Origin: PALSA-693 sp963780345
GTDB taxonomy: Bacteria > Actinomycetota > Acidimicrobiia > Acidimicrobiales > Palsa-688
NCBI GenBank assembly: GCA_963780345.1
Contig: CAWABU010000002.1
Location: forward strand, 868,001-932,000
Length of the DNA: 64,000 bases
Reading direction: 5' to 3'
The notes under the pieces are model-generated. The model was not told where the DNA came from. It made no database searches and saw only the letters and a list, made by a program, of their open reading frames with translations. The translations under genes and the position numbers were made by a program. Positions 58,009 through 64,000 of the stretch are shown in pieces (the stretch's first letter is position 1; every line of letters begins with the position of its first letter).

Positions 58009-59054
58009 CCAGACGCACGGTTGGCGAGGCGTCCCGGACCTCGCCGACCGCCGTCCTGCCCGCTCGCAGCGGTCCACGGGTCCCGAGTCGAAAGACGCGG
58101 TCGGTAACTCGCCGCCGGGCTCACCGCCATGGCAAAAATGTCGTGCCGCGACCAGCCACGGATGCTCGATCCGACAGAGCCGAAGGTGAACGAGACTGGG
58201 CAATGGAGTCTGTGCAATCGTCGCTACTTCGGGCCGCCCGACTATTCCGTTTGCCCTCTGCGCCCGCCGGACCGAGGATGGGGTGTTGACAGCTCGATCA
58301 TGATGCGGGATCGCCGACAACTGCTCGCGCTGGGCGTCCGTCAAGAACCGGAGCGGCACCCCCCGGACCCTACGACCACTACGTCGCGGATGCCCCGACC
58401 CGGCTCTTGGCGTTGGTTTTTGTCCCATTAATGCTGCTAGCCGGAGCTCGACACCGCCGTTGACCCGGCCATCACCCTGGTGTGACGGCTCAAGAACCTC
58501 GCCGGCGGTCCCGGGTGGGACCGCCCCTCCGGGCGGTCCGCCGCCACAGCGGCCAAAGGCACCCCCAAGCCGGGCCGAGGAACAGCCAAGACACCCCAGA
58601 CCGGCGGGCAGCCAAAGAACGCCTCAACACCGACCTACACCGCGACGAGCCCGGCCCGTGGCGCCGACCGGGCCGCCGACGGCTGAAGACCGCCGAGCGG
58701 TCGTCGCGGGCTAACCGGGTTGCACGATGCTGTTTCGATCGAAGATGCTCGCTACCACGCAAACTGCGAGATCGAGTTTGATGTCAACAGACAGGAGGAG
58801 CGGTCCGATTTGCATACGCCCATTCGGCTCTATCTTCAGCCAGCAGCATGAGCCAAGGTGGGGAGAGGGGATAGGCACGCCTGGAAGATCGTGCTCTATA
58901 CTGCGCCCGGGCTCGATCGTGAGCCGTGTGCGGTGGGGCGCGTGTCAGCTACGGAGGGGTCGTGGGATCGCGCCGTGGTCATCCGGCCGGCGCGAAGCCT
59001 GACCAAACGGCTGACGGTATCGGTACGGCTAACCTAGGTATCGGTACGGCTAAC
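58009..59054. other. Gene-poor region with a tandem repeat at its end
   Basis: No recognisable gene on either strand over about 1 kb. The 58440-58700 part is extremely GC-rich and may read as low-complexity protein but has no start or ribosome site. Confidence 0.35.
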
Positions 59055-59057
59055 CTA
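59016..59057. repeat. Two perfect 21-bp tandem copies
   Basis: The unit beginning GGTATCGGTACGGC and ending TAACCTA occurs at 59016-59036 and again at 59037-59057, directly next to the stop of the DUF1918 gene. Probably a slippage duplication. Confidence 0.9.
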
Positions 59058-59246
59058 ATGGGAACCGGACGACTCCACGAAGGCGTCGGAGCTGGGAAAG
59101 ATGATCGACTCGTGCCCGTCATCCCATCGGATCCGGTAGTGGCGGCCGCTGGTGCCCTCGATGACCTCGACGACCTCCCCTGATTTGCGCCCGCTGCCCA
59201 CCCGGCGGGACTCGATGGCGATGCGGTCCCCTGTCTCACAATCCAT
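59055..59246 (-). CDS. DUF1918 protein
   Basis: This 63-aa protein consists of one DUF1918 domain: GDRIAIESRRVGSGRKSGEV, VEVIEGTSGRHYRIRWDDGH, ESIIFPSSDAFVE. The SH3-like small barrel with R-W-D-D-G-H-E-S is an actinobacteria-specific family, often under stress or sigma-factor control. The start is ATG 59246. The role is unknown; it may be a small nucleic-acid or partner-binding protein. It supports the Actinomycetota assignment. Confidence 0.93.
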   Translation of the reverse strand: MDCETGDRIAIESRRVGSGRKSGEVVEVIEGTSGRHYRIRWDDGHESIIFPSSDAFVESSGSH

Positions 59247-59383
59247 GTTGTGCCTCCCGCGCTTAAATCCAAGGTCGACCTGCGCGAGTCAGCGTACCGT
59301 GGTCTGCGGGCCAGCTCCGTCCACGCCGACGTCGCATTTCACTCCGGGCCCAAGACCATCGAACCGACCCGCGGGGCACGGTC

Positions 59384-59699
59384 GTGAGCGCCATCGCTCC
59401 CACCCTGTGGAGGGTTCTTCGCCCAGCGGCTCGTCAACCAGAAACGGGTCAGCGTCCACACCATATCCGCCTATCGGGAGACGTTCCGCCTGCTGCTCGG
59501 TTTCGCTTCGCAACGGACCGGAAAGCGACCCTGCGATCTGGACTTCGACGACATGTGCGCCGCTCTGCACGGCCTGGCCTCCCTGCGAATCAGCAAACCC
59601 AGTTTCCCTTGGCCCCTGCTAGCCCCGCTCGTGACCCAGACACTCGCGGCACACCTCGGCCCGGCCCAACGTCGGAACCCAACCACCGAGAACAGCTGA
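59384..59699 (+). pseudogene. Tyrosine recombinase N-terminal remnant, frameshifted
   Basis: GTG 59384 reads VSAIAPTL; a shift near 59410 moves to the frame GFFAQRLVNQKRVSVHTISA, YRETFRLLLGFASQRTGKRP, CDLDFDDMCAALHGLASLRI, stopping at 59697-59699. This is the N-terminal SAM-like core-binding domain typical of integrases that open with APTL-x-x-F-F. The catalytic domain is absent. Debris of another recombinase element, different from the 49.9-53.3 kb unit. Confidence 0.62.
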
Positions 59700-59838
59700 T
59701 CCGGCCGCCCCCGCCGGTTCACCGCCAGCGGCTTCACACCCAGCCGTCAGCCCCACGGCAGGTTTGCGGCGCATTCCGGCTGACCCCGTAGTAGTGCGGG
59801 CATTTGCGGCGACGGGACGATCTCCAGCCGTGGTGGCT

Positions 59839-60774
59839 TCAGCCAGTGAGCAGCTCGCGGGCGCCCCGGTGGGTCGAGGGGTGGCGCAGCTTGGATATGG
59901 CCCGGGCCTCGATCTGGCGGACCCGTTCCCGGGTCAGGCTGAAATGCTCCGCCACCTCCTCGAGGGTCCTGGGGTGGCCGCGGTCGAGCCCGAAGCGCAG
60001 CCGCAGGATCTCCCGTTCGCGCTCGTCGAGGGCGAGGAGCATATTGTTGACCTCGCGGCACAGCAGCCCGGCGGCGGCGGCGGCGAAGGGGGAGACCGCG
60101 GAGGGGTCTTCGACCGTGTCGCCGAGTTCGGCGTCGCTGTCTTCGCGGAGCGGCTGGGAGAGCGACACGGCCTCGGCCGCGTGGCGGAGGATCTCGGTGA
60201 CCTTCTCCTCCTTCACCTCCAGGTCGGCAGCCAGTTCGGCCACCGTCGGGCGCCGGCCCAGCTGGCCTTCGAGGCGGCCCCCGGCCTTGGTCAGCTGGGT
60301 GAGCAGCTGGCCGGCGTTAACCGGGAGCCGCACGATGCGACCGCTGTTGGCGATTCCGCGGCTGATGGCCTGGCGGATCCACCCGGTGGCGTAGGTGGAG
60401 AATTTGAACCCCTTGCGCCAGTCGAACTTCTCGACCGCGTGGAGCAGGCCCAGGTTGCCTTCCTGGACCAGATCCAGGAGGGGCAGCTCGGCGGCCTGGT
60501 ACTGCTTGGCGATGGACACCACCAGACGCAGGTTGGCCGTGACGAAGGTCTCCGCCGCCTCGTCGCCGGCGCGGACCAGGCGGCGCAGCTCGCGCTGGCG
60601 GGCTGCGGTCACCCCTTCGGCTCCTGCCAGCTCGGCCCGGGCCTCCCGGCCGGCTTCGGCGGCCTGGGCCAGCCGGGCCTCGTCGTCCTTGGTGAGCAGC
60701 GTATGCTTACTGATGTCGTTCAGGTAGAGGCGGACCAGGTCCTCCTCGGGCTGAGCGGCCCGCTTGTTGGGCAC
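59839..60774 (-). CDS. RpoD-like (group 2) sigma factor, copy 1, with region 2.3 Trp replaced
   Basis: GTG 60774 with GAGGACGA upstream gives 311 aa, the same length as its paralog at 62050; an ATG at 60816 is possible but not conserved. Region 1.2: QPEEDLVRLYLNDISKHTLL. Regions 2.1-2.2: TANLRLVVSIAKQYQAAELP, LLDLVQEGNLGLLHAVEKFD. Regions 2.3-2.4: WRKGFKFSTYATGWIRQAIS. Region 3: GRIVRLPVNAGQLLTQLTKA. Region 4 HTH: TLEEVAEHFSLTRERVRQIE. The usual YATWWIRQA is YATGWIRQA here, so the first of the two tryptophans that open the -11 base is Gly. This may weaken promoter melting or change specificity. No anti-sigma gene is adjacent. Confidence 0.93.
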   Translation of the reverse strand: MPNKRAAQPEEDLVRLYLNDISKHTLLTKDDEARLAQAAEAGREARAELAGAEGVTAARQRELRRLVRAGDEAAETFVTANLRLVVSIAKQYQAAELPLLDLVQEGNLGLLHAVEKFDWRKGFKFSTYATGWIRQAISRGIANSGRIVRLPVNAGQLLTQLTKAGGRLEGQLGRRPTVAELAADLEVKEEKVTEILRHAAEAVSLSQPLREDSDAELGDTVEDPSAVSPFAAAAAGLLCREVNNMLLALDEREREILRLRFGLDRGHPRTLEEVAEHFSLTRERVRQIEARAISKLRHPSTHRGARELLTG

Positions 60775-60820
60775 TCGTCCTCGTCTCTCGATGTACCCGG
60801 ACAGATACTGTGGCAAGTAA

Positions 60821-60856
60821 CCGTCGGTCCGGGGTCAAGGACCGCCAACGGCGCAC
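60821..60856 (-). promoter_or_regulatory. 36-bp segment shared upstream of both sigma genes (copy 1)
   Basis: This segment is identical to 63045-63080. On the sense (minus) strand it contains CCTTGACCCCGGACCGACGG, with TTGACC as a possible -35 box. It lies 46-81 bp upstream of the GTG. Its conservation between otherwise diverged upstream regions suggests a promoter or regulator site; the -10 box is not certain. Confidence 0.55.
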
Positions 60857-60857
60857 A

Positions 60858-62049
60858 TCCGCGATCTCAGAATACCGGATCAACCCTCAACCCGAACGGG
60901 GGGTGCCGCAATGCTTGCGATTGCAGACCGGTTTGGCGATGACCGGAATCCGCCGGAAACCCGTCGGCCTCCACATGACCCAAAGCTGACGCCGATCGTG
61001 GCGACCATAGATCACCACCACTTCACCACTTGAGTCAACAAGACTCTCGAGGTGATTCGGATTCCCACAGGAAACCGGCCGATCGGCCTCGTACACCGAG
61101 AGCACTGGCATCCGACATGGACGACACCGCCACCCTGCACCCACCGCTGCTACCCACCCGAGACAGAACAGCTGCGGCCCGATGTGATCGCCGCAAGTCC
61201 CAAGGCGGCAGCGCCTATCCTGATGGCCGTCTCACGAGCATCCACCCCTGCAAGCCCACGCAACCGCCGCCTAATGCGGTGTTTTGCGCTGTTATACCCC
61301 CGAAGTCTCTTTCGCAGCATCAGAAATAGCACCGTAACCATGCGGTCTAATCCCGAACCGCATCGGTAGGTCAGGACTGCGCAGGAAAGGTCCGTCTCCG
61401 GGAAGCGGCACCTCCGCTTTCCGCTAGCACTCGAGCCTTGTCAGACGCAAAACGGCAACCTCAGAGGGTCGCCTTTTTGTTATTAATCCTTCTTTGTAAG
61501 CCGCCATCATCCGGTTCCGCTCGCAAGGGTGGGACCGCCTCGTCACAAGCGTGCGCCTTGACGCAGGCCCGGACACTGGGCCGGGTTCTAGTCGACGAAC
61601 TCATCAGGACGACGTTCAGTGTAGGACCCCAGCAGCACTCACCAGAAGCGAGTACCCCCAAGGCCCAACTCAGTCAGGACGGCCAACCTCAACGGATGGG
61701 CTCTGTGTGTTCACATCGCCCTCCTCTGTAAATCCCAAATGTACCACGTCCTACCGAGCCAAGTGACTTGCTTTGAGCTTATCCGTACTCCATTTCACTG
61801 GCCGGACCGGTGACTGGCTGCCATCGAGCGACGTCGCGGGCTACTGGCAGCCGATCCGTCCTGACGCTCGGAAGCCTGGTGAGGCACTTCCCAGAATCAG
61901 CCACTTCGGGAACGGGGTGTTGAAACCGGTGTCCGACAGGGCCGAACTGTTCATCACCGGCATACCAATCGCGCCCGCGGCGCGGACGAACATCTCGAAA
62001 GACAACAGTTCCAGCTGGACGGCGGACGATCTCCGGCCGAGTGGCCGTC
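60858..62049. other. No gene recognised between the sigma copies
   Basis: There are short frames on both strands (for example 60887-61144 minus, with CGNPNHLESLVDSSGEVVVI), but I assign none. GGCAACC...GGTCGCC followed by TTTTTGTT at 61450-61480 could be a terminator. Parts of 61465-61560 resemble 63240-63350, so this is an older duplicate of the DNA upstream of copy 2. Confidence 0.35.
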
Positions 62050-62985
62050 TTAGCCGGCGAGCAGCTCATGGGGGTCGCGGTCGATCGAGGCCTGGCGCAG
62101 CTTGGACATGGCCCGGGCCTCGATCTGGCGGATCCGCTCCCGGGTCAGGCTGAAGTGCTGGCCGACCTGGTCGAGGGTGAGGGGCTGGCCCCGGTCGAGG
62201 CCGAAGCGCAGCCGCAGGATCTCGCGCTCGCGGTCGTCGAGGGCGAGCAGCATCTTGTTGACCTCGCCCGACAGCAGGACGGCGGCGGCGGCGTCGAAGG
62301 GGGAGACCGCGGATCGGTCCTCCACCATGTCACCGAACTCGGCCTCGCCATCCTCGCCCACCGGTTCGGACAGCGACAGGGGCTCGGCCGCGTGGCGGAG
62401 GATCTCGATGACCCTCTCCTCCCCCAGTGCGAGCTCAGCGGCCAGCTCGGCCACCGTCGGGCGGCGGCCCAGCTGCCCCTCCAGGCGGCCCCGGGCATGC
62501 GTCACCTTGATCAGCAGGTCACCGACATGAACCGGAAGCCGGATGGTGCGGCCGGTATTGGCGATGCCACGGGTGATGGCCTGGCGGATCCACCAAGTGG
62601 CGTAGGTCGAGAACTTGAAGCCCTTGCGCCAGTCGAACTTGTGCACCGCGTGGATCAGGCCCAGGTTGCCCTCCTGGACCAGGTCCAGCAGCGGCAGGTC
62701 GGCGGACTGATATTTCTTGGCGATGGACACCACCAGGCGCAGGTTGGCGTTGACGAAGGTCTCGGCGGCCTGATCGCCGTCCCGGGTCAGGCGGCGCAGC
62801 TCCCGCTGGCGGGCCGGGGTGATCTCCTCGGTGGCGGCGAACTCGGTCCGGGCCTGCCGGCCCGCTTCGATGGCTTGGGCCAGGCGGGCCTCGTCGCCCT
62901 TGGTGAGCAGGGCATATTTGCCGAGGTCGTTGAGGTAGAGGCGGACCAAGTCCTCCTCGGGCTGAGCGGCGTGATGGTTGGGCAC
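62050..62985 (-). CDS. RpoD-like (group 2) sigma factor, copy 2
   Basis: GTG 62985 with GAGGACGA upstream gives 311 aa (the frame is open to 63072 without conservation). Regions: 1.2 QPEEDLVRLYLNDLGKYALL; 2.1-2.2 NANLRLVVSIAKKYQSADLP, LLDLVQEGNLGLIHAVHKFD; 2.3-2.4 FKFSTYATWWIRQAITRGIA (both tryptophans kept); 3.0 GRTIRLPVHVGDLLIKVTHA; 4.2 TLDQVGQHFSLTRERIRQIE. All DNA-contact motifs look standard, so it should recognise housekeeping-like promoters. It is paralogous to 59839-60774 with the same length, order and leader, from tandem duplication. No region 1.1 is present. Confidence 0.95.
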   Translation of the reverse strand: MPNHHAAQPEEDLVRLYLNDLGKYALLTKGDEARLAQAIEAGRQARTEFAATEEITPARQRELRRLTRDGDQAAETFVNANLRLVVSIAKKYQSADLPLLDLVQEGNLGLIHAVHKFDWRKGFKFSTYATWWIRQAITRGIANTGRTIRLPVHVGDLLIKVTHARGRLEGQLGRRPTVAELAAELALGEERVIEILRHAAEPLSLSEPVGEDGEAEFGDMVEDRSAVSPFDAAAAVLLSGEVNKMLLALDDREREILRLRFGLDRGQPLTLDQVGQHFSLTRERIRQIEARAMSKLRQASIDRDPHELLAG

Positions 62986-63044
62986 TCGTCCTCGTCTCGA
63001 TGTACCCGGACAGATCCTTCTGGCCAGCGCGCTTCTGGCCAGTG

Positions 63045-63080
63045 CCGTCGGTCCGGGGTCAAGGACCGCCAACGGCGCAC
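63045..63080 (-). promoter_or_regulatory. 36-bp segment shared upstream of both sigma genes (copy 2)
   Basis: Identical to 60821-60856. Here the distance to the GTG is longer by about 14 bp because of an insertion holding an 11-bp direct repeat (CTGGCCAGAAG twice on the sense strand, 63017-63044). See the copy 1 entry for the promoter reading. Confidence 0.55.
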
Positions 63081-63286
63081 CTCAGCCATCTCAGCGTACC
63101 CGACCAGGCCCGAATCGGTGACAGACGGCTGGCATTGCTTGCGACTGCAACTGGGAGCAGCCACTTGCAGGCTCGGCCGGTCATTGCCGAGCCAACTTCT
63201 CGCCACATCTCATCCTTGACAGACAAAAAGGTGACCCCGTTAGGATCTCGCCTTTTGTCGTAGCCGCTTCTTTGCGGGGTTCGGCA

Positions 63287-63680
63287 TCATCCCCGGTTTC
63301 GCTCGGACAAGTAAGACCGCCTCGTTGAGAGGCCGTGCGCTTTAGTGTTTAGCGGCTCTACGCGTTTGAGTAGGGAGCGCGGGGTTCTGATGCGGGCGGT
63401 GATGGGCGTTGTGGCCCAAGTGACTCCGCCGGCGTGGAGGAGGACTCGCAGCCGGTAGTGCTCAGATGTCCGGAAGTCGCCGAAGTCGCCGGACGCCAGA
63501 TCGATGGCCCGGGTGATGGCGCCGGCCGCCTCGACCTTCTCGCGGGAGGTCGGGTCGCTGAACAGGCGATCCCCCACACCTCGTTGTCCGAGGCGAGGTG
63601 TCCGACCAGGGGGAAGCCGAGATTGCCGGCTGCACCGGTGATGAGGACCTTGGCACCCGGCGCGTCGATCAGTTTGTCAG
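63287..63680 (-). pseudogene. NAD(P)-dependent epimerase/dehydratase fragment, frameshifted
   Basis: From about 63672 the minus frame reads DAPGAKVLITGAAGNLGFPL, VGHLASDNEVWGIA with the N-terminal G-A-A-G-N-L-G Rossmann loop. Near 63565 it shifts to FSDPTSREKVEAAGAITRAI, DLASGDFGDF. After about 63450 the family pattern fades and the frame ends at 63287. Both ends are missing (no clear start; no catalytic Y-x-x-x-K). A decayed extended-SDR gene. Confidence 0.6.
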
Positions 63681-63770
63681 TTGACCCAGCGCGACCGCCA
63701 CTGGACGCAGTCGTGGACCAGGGAAGCGTTACAGACGCCGAGGCGACTGGCGTGAGTTGTTCCCGCCTCG

Positions 63771-64000
63771 CTATTGGGCGACCGGGCCGCCGAGACCGAA
63801 CAGCGGCAGATCGGGGTCCCCGCCCATCTTGGCGACGATGGCGTGGATCTGATCAACGGTCCCTCCCGGGGCCTGCTCGCTGGCGCCCCGCTCCTCCTCG
63901 GCCGCGCCCATCGGGGCGTTCACTTGGCCGGCCTGGAGCTGGTAGTTCCACAGCGCCATCAGGATCAGGGTCCGCTCTCGATCATGGAACTCGAGGCATC
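63771..64000 (-). CDS. Hypothetical protein, 5' end beyond window
   Basis: The minus frame is open from the right window edge to a stop at 63771. It reads CLEFHDRERTLILMALWNYQ, LQAGQVNAPMGAAEEERGA, GTVDQIHAIVAKMGGDPDLP. It has a hydrophobic/aromatic helix followed by a polar Ala/Glu/Gly-rich part and a Pro/Gly/Leu tail. An internal ATG at 63959 could start a 62-aa protein, but the frame is sensible before it. The function is unknown. Confidence 0.5.
   Translation of the reverse strand, partial: CLEFHDRERTLILMALWNYQLQAGQVNAPMGAAEEERGASEQAPGGTVDQIHAIVAKMGGDPDLPLFGLGGPVAQ

Noticed and set aside
59016..59057. CRISPR-like repeat
   Set aside because: Only two 21-bp units in direct tandem without spacers; no cas gene in the window.
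61773..62153. Candidate 126-codon gene between the sigma copies
   Set aside because: No ribosome site or family; the second half overlaps the sigma gene end antisense.
59764..63219. Plus-strand readings of about 390 codons opposite both sigma genes
   Set aside because: They mirror conserved sigma-70 regions on the other strand and have no start site or own family character.

Overview
The window is GC-rich DNA from an actinobacterium. DUF1918, an F420/nitroreductase-family (DDN-like) enzyme, a LivH-LivM-LivG fusion, many CaiB-type CoA-transferases and acyl-CoA carboxylase subunits all point to Actinomycetota; an acidimicrobial or mycobacterial-like soil or marine lineage is a guess. No rRNA, convincing tRNA or CRISPR array was seen.

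Layout. (1) 1-12 kb is a decaying accessory zone: a large unrecognised membrane/coiled-coil protein running off the left edge, three small surface or membrane proteins, plasmid/ICE-type small genes, a stand-alone LigD 3'-phosphoesterase, and broken genes (RNase H-like, SRPBCC, IS1182 transposase, MobF relaxase). (2) 12-31.3 kb is a catabolic island. On the minus strand: a branched-chain-type ABC importer (LivF, LivHMG fusion, lipoprotein), paired CaiB CoA-transferases and carboxyltransferases. On the plus strand: biotin carboxylase, two carboxyltransferases and a biotin carrier. The lipoprotein and one carboxyltransferase occur twice, about 5.8 and 7.3 kb apart, almost identical; the second carboxyltransferase is deleted from one copy. 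(3) 31.3-38.7 kb is decayed: crotonase, frameshifted LysR, a second MobF remnant, a frameshifted membrane protein, an apparently intact IS3-type element carrying a third zinc-ribbon gene, and the 5' half of an IS21 transposase. (4) 38.7-49.8 kb is a second catabolic block (nitroreductase remnant, fused CaiB, DUF35, thiolase, amidohydrolase, serine hydrolase, Baeyer-Villiger-type monooxygenase, VWA protein). It lies exactly between two pieces of IS21 transposase that would be nearly contiguous without it. (5) 49.9-53.3 kb carries two large tyrosine recombinases resembling Tn554 TnpA/TnpB. (6) 53.9-56.2 kb is a MarR-linked mini-cluster (SnoaL-like, SDR, DDN-like) with two frameshifts. (7) 56.2-64 kb has more transposase/recombinase debris, a cold-shock protein, DUF1918 and two paralogous group-2-type sigma factors of identical length (311 aa) sharing a conserved upstream segment, one of which has lost a core-promoter-melting tryptophan.

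Working model (inference): regions 2 and 4 import or release an organic acid, activate it by CoA transfer, oxygenate or carboxylate it and cleave it by thiolase/DUF35 chemistry. Repeated recombination has duplicated and fused these modules. Many genes carry single frameshifts or amber codons. Either the region is decaying or the assembly contains indel errors; this affects every pseudogene call.
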